From Pelagibacteraceae bacterium AG-325-E23 (GTDB taxonomy: Bacteria > Pseudomonadota > Alphaproteobacteria > Pelagibacterales > Pelagibacteraceae): a stretch of DNA of 64,000 nt. The stretch is taken from assembly GCA_003282945.1 (NCBI GenBank), contig QBYG01000001.1, positions 54,074 through 118,073 of the forward strand. The letters run 5' to 3'. Below are positions 55,408 through 63,295 of this stretch, piece after piece (the stretch's first letter is position 1; the number at the start of each line of letters is the position of its first letter). The notes below the pieces were generated by a model. That model was not told the origin of the DNA. It searched no databases and saw only the letters and a list, made by a program, of their open reading frames with translations. The position numbers and the translations under genes are program-made.

Positions 55408-56538
55408 TTACATTCCTAAAGCTCTATTTCTTTGAGAAATGTAAGGTGAATCAGACAAGTTAGTCCAAGATCCAATGTCTTTTCTTGCTTTTAAGAAGCT
55501 CGTATGAACTCTTTCAGCAAGACCACTGCTAGCTCTTGTTTCTTCAAACACTTCATTAGCAGCACCAGCAAAGCCATCATAAACCTTGTCGCTAAACTTC
55601 TCTAGTTTAACACCATGATCATTGATCAATCTTGCTAAAGCAGCACCATTTTTAGCATTGTACTCAGACATCATAACGTCGTTTTCCATTGATGCAGCTG
55701 CTTCAATCAATAATTGATCTGACTTGTTCAAGCTTGTGAACCAAGATTTATTTGTTCCGCATGCTAACATTGATCCAGGCTCGTGCATACCAGGATAGTA
55801 GTAGTATTTAGCAGCTTCTTGGAATTTCATAGCTTCATCATTCCATGGACCTACCCATTCTGTTGCATCAATTGCACCAGACACAAGGTTTTCGTAGATT
55901 TGTCCACCAGGTAATGAAACTGGAGATCCTCCAAGTTTACCAATTACTTGTCCACCTAAACCAGGCATACGCATTTTTAAACCTTTGAAGTCATTAGGGC
56001 TTCTAATCTTTTTGTTAAACCATCCACCCATTTGAACTCCTGTGCTTCCACACATAAAGTTTTTAAGACCAAATTTGTCAGCTAGCTCATCCCATAACTG
56101 TTGACCACCTGCAAATCTAATCCATGCATTCATTTCAGTATAAGTAAAACCAAATGGTACTGCTGTAAAGTAACCCCAAGCTGGATCTTTTTTAACCCAG
56201 TAGTAGTCAGCAGCATGGTACATTTGTGAGTTACCAGATGCAACTTCATCAAAAGAGTCAAATGCTTTAACTCTTTCATTTGCTGCATAGTAAGTAACTT
56301 GGATTCTACCATCACTTATATCTGCAATTCTTTGTGCAAATCTTTGTGCTCCTGTTCCTAAACCTGGAAAATCTCTTCCCCAAGTAGCAACCATTGATGC
56401 TTCTATTCTCTCAGCAGCAACAGCCGGAGCAGCTAAAGATGATGCAGCTACGGCAGCAACACCAGTCGCAGCGGCAGCTTTAAAGAACTTACGTCTTGAA
56501 GGTAATTTTTTACCTTTTAACTTTTTGTCTTTAATCAT
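55408..56538 (-). CDS. TRAP transporter periplasmic binding protein, TakP-like, with Tat signal
   Basis: A 376-residue extracytoplasmic solute receptor. The N-terminus has a twin-arginine signal (SRRKFFKAAA then AAPAVAAE), so export of a folded protein by Tat is expected. LKMRMPGLGGQVIGKLGG contains the conserved ligand arginine. AIDATEWVGPWNDEAMKFQ and YYYYPGMHEPGS closely resemble TakP, the dimeric 2-oxo acid receptor of Rhodobacter. A 2-oxo or 2-hydroxy carboxylic acid is therefore the likely ligand. The Shine-Dalgarno AGGAGAAATAA before the ATG is the best in the window. Confidence 0.9.
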   Translation of the reverse strand: MIKDKKLKGKKLPSRRKFFKAAAATGVAAVAASSLAAPAVAAERIEASMVATWGRDFPGLGTGAQRFAQRIADISDGRIQVTYYAANERVKAFDSFDEVASGNSQMYHAADYYWVKKDPAWGYFTAVPFGFTYTEMNAWIRFAGGQQLWDELADKFGLKNFMCGSTGVQMGGWFNKKIRSPNDFKGLKMRMPGLGGQVIGKLGGSPVSLPGGQIYENLVSGAIDATEWVGPWNDEAMKFQEAAKYYYYPGMHEPGSMLACGTNKSWFTSLNKSDQLLIEAAASMENDVMMSEYNAKNGAALARLINDHGVKLEKFSDKVYDGFAGAANEVFEETRASSGLAERVHTSFLKARKDIGSWTNLSDSPYISQRNRALGM

Positions 56539-56559
56539 TTATTTCTCCTCTATAGTTAA

Positions 56560-56577
56560 TTAACTGTCGACAATTAA
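56560..56577. promoter_or_regulatory. 18-bp operator-like dyad upstream of the TRAP operon
   Basis: TTAAcTGTCGACAaTTAA is a near-perfect palindrome (one mismatched pair) centred on TGTCGACA, 22-39 bases before the dctP start codon and just upstream of its Shine-Dalgarno. Its size and symmetry suit a dimeric repressor, possibly of the GntR/FCD type (inference). No regulator gene is nearby. Confidence 0.5.
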
Positions 56578-56624
56578 ACACAAATGTAACTTAGAGTCAT
56601 TTTAAAAATTAAGAGATTAAGGAA

Positions 56625-56645
56625 AATACAATCCAAGATTGTATT
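56625..56645 (-). terminator. Hairpin at the end of the ABC operon
   Basis: AATACAATC and GATTGTATT form a perfect 9-bp stem with a 3-base loop that overlaps the stop codon of the second ATPase gene. On the minus strand the stem is followed by TTCCTT, a poor U-tract, so termination may be partial or the element may protect the 3' end. Confidence 0.5.
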
Positions 56646-57717
56646 AAATCAACTTTTCATTCTCATACACACAACATTTTTCAGGGGGGATATAAAGATT
56701 GATATCTCCAATTGAAATTGGCAATTCTCTATCTACTTTAGATTTGATTATAAAATTCTCCATATTTGCTGTCAATAATTTGAAATTTCCAAAATCTTCA
56801 ACTCTAGTAAGTGAGGCTTTTATTGTATTTTCGCCCTCTTTTTCTACAACATTTATGAATTCTGACCTAATCCCAAGTTTTACGTTTTTATCTTTTAATT
56901 TTGAGAGATTAGAGTTTGTTTTAATTTCAATATTATTTATTTTTACAGAATATTCAGAAGAAACTTCGCTTTCAAAAATATTCATAGCTGGAGATCCAAT
57001 AAAGTAACCAACAAATGTTGTTTTTGGTCTTTCAAAAAGATCTTTTGGAAGTCCAACTTGGACTATTTCTCCCTGGTCCATAACAATAATATTATCAGCA
57101 AACGTCATAGCTTCATTTTGATCATGGGTTACGTAAACTAAAGTGGTTTTATACTGTTCATTAATTTCTTTTAGATTTCTTCTAAGCCTAAATTTTAAAT
57201 CTGGATCAATTACAGTTAATGGTTCGTCCATTAATACACCTGCAACATCTTCTCTTACCAATCCTCTTCCAAGTGAGATGAGTTGTTTTTGATCTGCAGT
57301 AAGTTTTCTGGCTGGTAAATTTAAAAAAGATGAAAGTCTTAATGTATCTGAAACAGATTTTACTCTTTCATCAATTTTTTCTTTAGAAAAGTTCCTACAC
57401 TTTAAGGGAAAGGCTAGGTTATCATAAACAGTCATTGTACTATAAATAACTGGGAACTGAAAAACTTGTGCTATATTTCTTTCTTCAGTAATAAGATTTG
57501 TTACATCTTTTTCATCAAATAAAATTTTCCCTTTAGATGGTCTAACTAAACCTGAAACAATATTTAGCATAGTTGTCTTACCACAGCCTGATGGTCCTAA
57601 AATTGCATATCTTTTCCCATTTTCCCAAGTCATTGAAAATGGATTTAATGCATACGTTGGATTTTCATCATTCGGATTATACGAGTGAGAAATATTTGAT
57701 AAATCTATTTTAGCCAT
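56644..57717 (-). CDS. ABC importer ATPase B with degenerate signature motif
   Basis: A CUT1-type ATPase (MalK/UgpC-like) with a C-terminal regulatory OB-like region. From Met at 57717 it is 357 residues. Walker A is GPSGCGKTT (41-49), the Q-loop is VFQFPV, Walker B with catalytic Glu is VLMDEP (161-166), and the H-loop His198 is in VTHDQNEA. The signature motif, however, reads LTADQKQ (139-145) instead of LSGGQQQ. I prefer the start at 57717 because GGAG lies 6 bases before it; the longer start at 57729 lacks this. Its partner ATPase has the opposite defect. It is the last gene of the ABC operon. Confidence 0.9.
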   Translation of the reverse strand: MAKIDLSNISHSYNPNDENPTYALNPFSMTWENGKRYAILGPSGCGKTTMLNIVSGLVRPSKGKILFDEKDVTNLITEERNIAQVFQFPVIYSTMTVYDNLAFPLKCRNFSKEKIDERVKSVSDTLRLSSFLNLPARKLTADQKQLISLGRGLVREDVAGVLMDEPLTVIDPDLKFRLRRNLKEINEQYKTTLVYVTHDQNEAMTFADNIIVMDQGEIVQVGLPKDLFERPKTTFVGYFIGSPAMNIFESEVSSEYSVKINNIEIKTNSNLSKLKDKNVKLGIRSEFINVVEKEGENTIKASLTRVEDFGNFKLLTANMENFIIKSKVDRELPISIGDINLYIPPEKCCVYENEKLI

Positions 57718-58789
57718 TATTTGCTCCATATGGCGAAGATACTAACTCTCCACTCTGATTAAATGCATAAAATTTATTTGAATTAAAAATTATTTTTACT
57801 TTTTGATGAATCTTAAAATTCATTACTTCTTCTATTAATGCAATCAATTTTGAATTACCTTTTTTTAAATGAAGTAAAGTTTCTGATCCACTAATTTCTG
57901 CAAGTTCAATTTCAAATTCTTCACCATTTTCATCTAATTTTATTTCTGACGCTCTAATTCCAAAATTATAGTTTTGATTTTCAAGGTTTTTGAAATGTTT
58001 AGGAGACTTAATAGAAATATTTTCAAAATTTAAATTGTCTGAATTTTTTAATCCTTTTAAAATGTTCATTGGAGGGTCATTTGAAATCTCTGCAACTTTT
58101 AAGTTTAATGGGTTTTCAAAAATTTCTTTTGCAGGTCCTTTTTGTAAAACTTTTCCCTCATCAAGAACAATTACTTCACCATTTAACTCCATCACCTCTT
58201 GTGGGTCTGTTGTTGAATAAATTAAAATTGTGTCTTGTGACATACCTTCAGAGAAAATTCTTTTAAATTCTTCTCTTAATTGTTCTCTAAGCTTGTAATC
58301 AAGATTTACTAATGGCTCGTCCAGAAGTAATATCTTAGCTTTCTTAGCTAAAGATCTAGCAAGAGCTACTCTTTGTTGCTGACCGCCTGATAATTCTTGA
58401 ATTTTTCTATTTTCAAAACCAATTAATCCTACAGTCTTAAGGGCTTCTTCAACATCGGTCTTAATTTTATCTTGGCTTAGTTTCCTTTGTTTTAGAGGGA
58501 AAATAATGTTCTCGTAAACATTTAGATGAGGATAATTAATAAATTGTTGATAAACCATGGCCACGTTTCTTTCCCAGACTGGAATTTTGCTAAAATTTTT
58601 TTCCTCAAATGATAAATTTCCACTATCAGGATTAAGTAAACCGGCAATTGTTTTTAGAAATGTGGTTTTTCCAGACAAAGTTCTTCCTAAAATTGTGTAC
58701 AGGTTTCCTTTTTTAAAATTAAAAGATACATCATTTAAATGAAATTGGTCATCTGGTTTGTAAGTTATATGTTCTCCAATTAAATTCAT
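57710..58789 (-). CDS. ABC importer ATPase A lacking the H-loop histidine
   Basis: A 359-residue CUT1-type ATPase. Walker A is GRTLSGKTT (35-43), the signature LSGGQQQRVALAR (133-145) is perfect, and Walker B is ILLLDEP (153-159). The switch histidine is replaced: IYSTTDPQE has Thr194 (codon ACA) where IYVTHDQNE-type sequence is expected. It therefore offers a good signature loop to its partner but has a weak ATP site of its own. Its stop overlaps the ATPase B start region, as expected for a heterodimer made in equal amounts. Confidence 0.9.
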   Translation of the reverse strand: MNLIGEHITYKPDDQFHLNDVSFNFKKGNLYTILGRTLSGKTTFLKTIAGLLNPDSGNLSFEEKNFSKIPVWERNVAMVYQQFINYPHLNVYENIIFPLKQRKLSQDKIKTDVEEALKTVGLIGFENRKIQELSGGQQQRVALARSLAKKAKILLLDEPLVNLDYKLREQLREEFKRIFSEGMSQDTILIYSTTDPQEVMELNGEVIVLDEGKVLQKGPAKEIFENPLNLKVAEISNDPPMNILKGLKNSDNLNFENISIKSPKHFKNLENQNYNFGIRASEIKLDENGEEFEIELAEISGSETLLHLKKGNSKLIALIEEVMNFKIHQKVKIIFNSNKFYAFNQSGELVSSPYGANNG

Positions 58790-59637
58790 TATTTCAATGC
58801 TCCAGATAAATTTCCTTTGGATAAATATCGTTCAACTACAAACGCTACAATAATTAAAGGTGCAACCGAAATTAATGCAGAGGCTGACAAACTCCACCAT
58901 GGCGTAATTGAAGAGTTTAATGCTACAACTTTTACTGGCAGCAACTGTACTTCGGTAAAAGTTAAAATAAAAGCAAAGAAAAAATCTATCCAACCAAATA
59001 TTATACAAAACATTCCAGCTACAATTAATCCTGGTATAGAATTTGGAAGCACAACTTTGTAAAATGCTTGATAAGGATTACATCCATCTATCAATGCAGT
59101 TTCATCTAATTCTTTTGGCACTCTATTAAAAAAGTCAACCATTATCCAAACTGCAATTGGCATTAATAATACAATATAAACTACAACTAAGCCAAGTAGG
59201 CTGTCTAATAATCCAATCGTACTTAAAAATATAAAGAAAGGTATTGATAAAACAATCGGTGGCATAATTCTTTGAGATATAAAAAAGAATGTAATATCAT
59301 TATTTCTTACAAAGCCTGCTTTAAAAGTAAACCTTGATAAAGCATAAGCAGCCAAGGTCCCCAAAACAATACTAACTAAACTTGCAGTGCAAGTTACAAA
59401 AATACTATTGAAGTATGGTTCGACAATATCGACCCCACCTCTTGCAGGTGATTTAACTAATACCCGCCATCCCTCTAGCGTTGGTTCAAAATCTAACCAA
59501 GGAATATAAGTAACTTTACTATTTACTGATTGAAAATCTTTAAATGATGTAGAAACAGCCCAGAGAAACGGAGCAACAATAAAAACTGTCCATAGAGTGA
59601 TAAAAGTATATTTTAAAAATGTATAGAGCTTTTCCAT
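58789..59637 (-). CDS. ABC importer permease, MalG-like
   Basis: An inner-membrane permease of 282 residues with six likely membrane segments. The coupling EAA loop is ELDETALIDGCNPYQAFYKVVLPNSIPG near residues 180-207. The MalG-type N-terminus FITLWTVFIVAPFLWAVSTSFK marks it as the second permease of a CUT1 system. It overlaps both neighbours by one base, giving a tightly coupled operon. Confidence 0.9.
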   Translation of the reverse strand: MEKLYTFLKYTFITLWTVFIVAPFLWAVSTSFKDFQSVNSKVTYIPWLDFEPTLEGWRVLVKSPARGGVDIVEPYFNSIFVTCTASLVSIVLGTLAAYALSRFTFKAGFVRNNDITFFFISQRIMPPIVLSIPFFIFLSTIGLLDSLLGLVVVYIVLLMPIAVWIMVDFFNRVPKELDETALIDGCNPYQAFYKVVLPNSIPGLIVAGMFCIIFGWIDFFFAFILTFTEVQLLPVKVVALNSSITPWWSLSASALISVAPLIIVAFVVERYLSKGNLSGALK

Positions 59638-60503
59638 TATTCCTTAATCATTAATTTTGTTAAAACCTTTGCTATGATGGTTAAACTTATGATCATTATA
59701 ACCAGATAGGTAAATGAAAGTGTTGCAGCATAACCCATTTGAAATTCTCTTAATCCTTTGATGTAGATATAAAAACTTGATGTCTCAGTTGCTGTCCCAG
59801 GTCCTCCTGATGTAAGAACAAAAACTGTGTCCATTATTTTTGAGGCCTCAATTAGCCTTATGATAATTGCACCAATTGAAATAGGGGCCATTAATGGAAA
59901 TGTAACATAAACAAACTTTCTAAAAGGACTTGCTCCATCTATAGCTGCTGCAAGAAACGGTTCTTTAGGAAGTGACAGCAAACCAGCTAGCAACAGTAAA
60001 AACATAAATGGAGTCCATTGCCATACTTCAACAATTATAACAGTAAACTTTGCAATTACAGGGTCACTTAGCCATAAAATAGGACCAATTCCGATGTGTC
60101 CCAATAAGTCATTTACCGGTCCAAGCGATTCATGAAAAAAAGTTCTCCATATCACAGTCATTATAACTGGGGTTGTCATCATAGGTATCAAGAAAATAAC
60201 TCTAAAAAATCTTTTAAATTTAATTTCTTTCCATACCATTAGAGCAAGTGCAAAACCAATTATGTATTGAAGTATAACTGTTGATACTGATAAAAAACTT
60301 AGTCTGAAGAATGACTCCCAAAACCTAGGGTCATCAGTAAACAACCTTATATAATTTGTTATTCCTATAAAGTTCATTTCTGGCGTATAGCTATTCCAAC
60401 CAGATAAACTCAATCTAATAGTAAATATTATTGGAAAAATTAATATCCCTATAAGCACAAATAAACCAGGAAATAAAAAAACAAACTTGTGCTTAAAATT
60501 CAT
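59637..60503 (-). CDS. ABC importer permease, MalF-like
   Basis: An inner-membrane permease of 288 residues. The EAA loop is LAAAIDGASPFRKFVYVTFPLMAP near residues 186-209, and the PGLFVLIGILIFPIIFTIRLSLSGWN start is typical of the MalF/UgpA partner in CUT1 systems. It follows the binding-protein gene after a 59-base spacer that holds a strong hairpin. Confidence 0.9.
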   Translation of the reverse strand: MNFKHKFVFLFPGLFVLIGILIFPIIFTIRLSLSGWNSYTPEMNFIGITNYIRLFTDDPRFWESFFRLSFLSVSTVILQYIIGFALALMVWKEIKFKRFFRVIFLIPMMTTPVIMTVIWRTFFHESLGPVNDLLGHIGIGPILWLSDPVIAKFTVIIVEVWQWTPFMFLLLLAGLLSLPKEPFLAAAIDGASPFRKFVYVTFPLMAPISIGAIIIRLIEASKIMDTVFVLTSGGPGTATETSSFYIYIKGLREFQMGYAATLSFTYLVIMIISLTIIAKVLTKLMIKE

Positions 60504-60528
60504 AAAATGTTATTTGGATTTTGTTAGT

Positions 60529-60553
60529 TGTGGCCGTCGTTATGACGGCCACA
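60529..60553 (-). terminator. G+C-rich hairpin after the ABC binding-protein gene
   Basis: TGTGGCCGTC and GACGGCCACA form a 10-bp stem with a 5-base loop, 10 bases after the binding-protein stop codon. No U-tract follows on the minus strand, so it is better read as a 3'-end stabilising or processing hairpin than as a full terminator. Its effect would be to favour binding protein over permease mRNA. Confidence 0.6.
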
Positions 60554-60562
60554 TAGTTCTTT

Positions 60563-62104
60563 TTATAGCTTATTATCTTCCATTGCTACACCAACAGCGT
60601 AAGCTTTTCTTACGTTATCTTTTCCTACTCTGTTAAGTATATCATTCCACTGCTTAGCAGCTTCATCTAAAGCGGCTTGTGGTGATAATTGTCCAGCTAA
60701 AGCTTTTGCTGCAGCAGTAGCTAGAGCTGCATTAAACTCAAAAGTTCCAGGAACTCTTAATGGAAATACTCTATTTTTACTTTTTTCCATTTCAGCAAGT
60801 GTATCTACATATGATTGAGCAATATCTTTGTCCCAACCGATTTGAGTCCACACATCTGCTTGAAAGTCTGCATCTCTAAACGGGTTTACTCCAAATCTAC
60901 CAATACCGATATCGGCTTGGTGGTTTGCCTCGTTAGCAAAGAAACATAAGTAATCAAAAGCCATTTCTTGTTCTTTACTTTTCTTAGCAACACCAACTGC
61001 CCATCCCCATACGAAGAAAGGAGCTTGGTTAAAACCTTCGTCCCAAGAGTTTGTTTTTCTATTCCAAACTTTAGTAGATCCAGGTAATTGAGCAGCACCT
61101 ACTTTGTTGTTAATAGGACTGTCAGGTTGCATAGCAGCAACAAATGCATCATCCCATGAAAAGCTAAACAAAGTTTGTCCACCACCAAATGACCCAATTT
61201 CGTCACCTAGACCAAAGTTAATTCCTCCTGGCGGAACGTATTTAGTTGCAGCAACCCAATCAGTCAGAGCTTCAACAAAACCAGGATTATTAATCAATGG
61301 TGTCATAGTTTCTAAATCAAAGAAAAAACCACCTGGAGTTTTTGGATTTTTAGAATAAGCAGCTGATCTAGAATAAAATGCTGCATACATTAAGTCATCT
61401 TTTTTCATAACTTCAGCAGATCCATATTCTTTCTCACCATCACCATCCCAGTCCCAATCATTAAAGTATGCGGCCATCTCTCCATACTCTTTCCACGTAG
61501 TTGGGACCTTTAACTCTTTGCCAGTGTCGGCTTTATATTTTTTTTTATATTCAGGATTATCGATTACATCTTTTCTATACTTAAGATAGTGTCTGTCACC
61601 ATCAACGGGGAATTGATACATTACACCGTCCCATGAAGCTATACCAATGTGAGAAGGTGTTACGTCCTTCATCTGTTTCATATCAGTGTATTTCTTTGGT
61701 ACTGGTGCTAGGTATCTTCTCCAATCATTAATGAAATTAGAAAATCCAAATACTATATCGTAAGGAGCTTGACCTGCTTGGAAAGGAACCATAGCTTTTG
61801 CATATAGATCTCCAGCTGGTGTATGAGTTACATCAACTTTTGCTCCAGTTAGTTTTGCAAACTGTTCAGCGTGAAGAGCTGTTGGCTCTCCCATAACTGG
61901 TACTGCGTGCGTATTAATTTTAAGTGTTTTCCCCGAGTAATCTTTTTTAGACATTGACTCGTATGAACACTCACCAGGAATATCCCCAGTAGCTTTGATA
62001 TGTGGAAATTGATCACTCCACTTATCTGCATACGCAACATTACTAAATACCATCAAAGCTGATATAATAGCAGTTACGCAAGTTTTTATTGTCTTCATCT
62101 TCAT
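60563..62104 (-). CDS. ABC importer periplasmic binding protein, CUT1-like
   Basis: A 513-residue extracellular solute-binding protein. A Sec signal peptide ends at VAYA-DK near residue 26. The mature protein shows GKTLKINTHAVPVMGEPTALHAEQFAKLTGAKVDV and VPTTWKEYGEMAAYFND, as in family-1 sugar/polyol binding proteins. It is longer than most of them (about 400-440). With two permeases and two different ATPases the set resembles the rhizobial glycerol importer (GlpV-P-Q-S-T), but the ligand is not readable. It is the first transporter gene of the operon and lies 17 bases behind an alcohol dehydrogenase. Confidence 0.88.
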   Translation of the reverse strand: MKMKTIKTCVTAIISALMVFSNVAYADKWSDQFPHIKATGDIPGECSYESMSKKDYSGKTLKINTHAVPVMGEPTALHAEQFAKLTGAKVDVTHTPAGDLYAKAMVPFQAGQAPYDIVFGFSNFINDWRRYLAPVPKKYTDMKQMKDVTPSHIGIASWDGVMYQFPVDGDRHYLKYRKDVIDNPEYKKKYKADTGKELKVPTTWKEYGEMAAYFNDWDWDGDGEKEYGSAEVMKKDDLMYAAFYSRSAAYSKNPKTPGGFFFDLETMTPLINNPGFVEALTDWVAATKYVPPGGINFGLGDEIGSFGGGQTLFSFSWDDAFVAAMQPDSPINNKVGAAQLPGSTKVWNRKTNSWDEGFNQAPFFVWGWAVGVAKKSKEQEMAFDYLCFFANEANHQADIGIGRFGVNPFRDADFQADVWTQIGWDKDIAQSYVDTLAEMEKSKNRVFPLRVPGTFEFNAALATAAAKALAGQLSPQAALDEAAKQWNDILNRVGKDNVRKAYAVGVAMEDNKL

Positions 62105-62121
62105 TTCCTCTCTTTTGTTAT

Positions 62122-63183
62122 TTATGGAACCAACACAGCACGACCTTTGATTTTTCCATCATTAAGGTCATGTAATGCTTTGTTAGCTTCATCAAGTTTG
62201 TACTCTTTCATAGAAAGTTTTACTAAACCTTTGTCGGCTAGCTCCATTAATTCGTACAATTCAGCCCATGTTCCTACTAAGCTTCCAACTATACTTTTCT
62301 CCTGGTCAATCATATCAATTGCCAAAATTCTTATTTCTTCTCCATAACCAACTATATAGAAAGTGCCTGTTGCTTTAGTCATGCTTAGACCCATTGATGT
62401 AGATCCTTTCTCACCAACAAAATCTATAACTGCCTCTGCACCTTTTCCTTTTGTAAGTTCTTTTACTTTTTCTATTTCATTTCCATCTATAAGAACTCCG
62501 TGATCTGCGCCAAGTTCCATAGCATGATCTAAAGGAGATTTGGCTTTTTCAACTACAATAATATTTGCTGCACACATAGCTCTTAAACATTGAATTGCAA
62601 TATGCCCAAGACCACCTGCACCAATGATTACACAATTTTCTCCAGGTAAAAGATGTCTTGTTGCTTTTTTTACTACTCTGTAAGCAGTTAAACCTGCATC
62701 AGAAAATGGAGCCACATCTATAGGACCTAAAACCTTCGGTATTTTTATTAAGTTTCTTACACTAGTTTGAAGCAACTCTGAATATCCTCCATGTTTTACA
62801 TTTAATCCAGCGAAAATTGGATTTTCTGCATGCATATCATTACCTCTTCTACAGTCTAAACAAGTTCCACCTGTGCCTGAAACTTTTGGATGTAAAATTA
62901 CTGCATCACCTTTTTTAAATCCCTCAACATCTTTACCAACATCTTCTACCCAGCCAGCATTTTCATGTCCCATAACCATGGGTAATAAGTCGTTGTTTTG
63001 GTCTGTAATGTGTTTCCAAACACCTTCGATTATGTGTAAGTCTGTTCTGCAAACTCCAGCAGCACCAATTTTAACAATCACATCGCTGGCTTTTTCTATT
63101 TTTGGATTAGGTAATTCTTCTCCTGTTACCCAAACAGCTTCTTTCATTTCTGGATCGTATTTATGTAAAACCTGAGCTTTCAT
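62122..63183 (-). CDS. Zinc-dependent alcohol dehydrogenase with incomplete structural-zinc site
   Basis: A 353-residue medium-chain dehydrogenase. Catalytic zinc ligands are in AGVCRTDLH and MGHENAG; the NAD loop is VIIGAGGLGHIAIQ. The structural lobe reads GGTCLDCRRGNDMHAEN: of the usual four cysteines (CxxCxxC then C eight residues on) only the middle two remain, with Gly and Ala at the others. It lies 17 bases before the ABC binding-protein gene, so it may oxidise the imported compound, perhaps a polyol or other alcohol (inference). The Shine-Dalgarno GAGAGGAG is good. Confidence 0.88.
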   Translation of the reverse strand: MKAQVLHKYDPEMKEAVWVTGEELPNPKIEKASDVIVKIGAAGVCRTDLHIIEGVWKHITDQNNDLLPMVMGHENAGWVEDVGKDVEGFKKGDAVILHPKVSGTGGTCLDCRRGNDMHAENPIFAGLNVKHGGYSELLQTSVRNLIKIPKVLGPIDVAPFSDAGLTAYRVVKKATRHLLPGENCVIIGAGGLGHIAIQCLRAMCAANIIVVEKAKSPLDHAMELGADHGVLIDGNEIEKVKELTKGKGAEAVIDFVGEKGSTSMGLSMTKATGTFYIVGYGEEIRILAIDMIDQEKSIVGSLVGTWAELYELMELADKGLVKLSMKEYKLDEANKALHDLNDGKIKGRAVLVP

Positions 63184-63235
63184 TTTACTCCTCTCAATTA
63201 AAATTTATTTCTAAATTGTAGATTGAATCAAAAAA

Positions 63236-63252
63236 TATGTCTAGGAAACATA
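63236..63252. promoter_or_regulatory. Possible operator upstream of the alcohol dehydrogenase/ABC operon
   Basis: TATGT and ACATA form an inverted repeat with a 7-base spacer, 53-69 bases before the dehydrogenase start, within the 112-base gap that separates it from the upstream hydroxyacid dehydrogenase gene. This is where a promoter for the ABC operon is expected. No convincing -35/-10 pair was found. The repeat is short and may be chance. Confidence 0.25.
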
Positions 63253-63295
63253 CCTTTTTTTTGTCACAGGAATTAAATAGTACAACTTGAGATTG

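Noticed and set aside
57718..57729. Longer start for ATPase B at 57729
   Set aside because: GGAG lies 6 bases before the ATG at 57717; the upstream ATG has no such site and adds only four residues.
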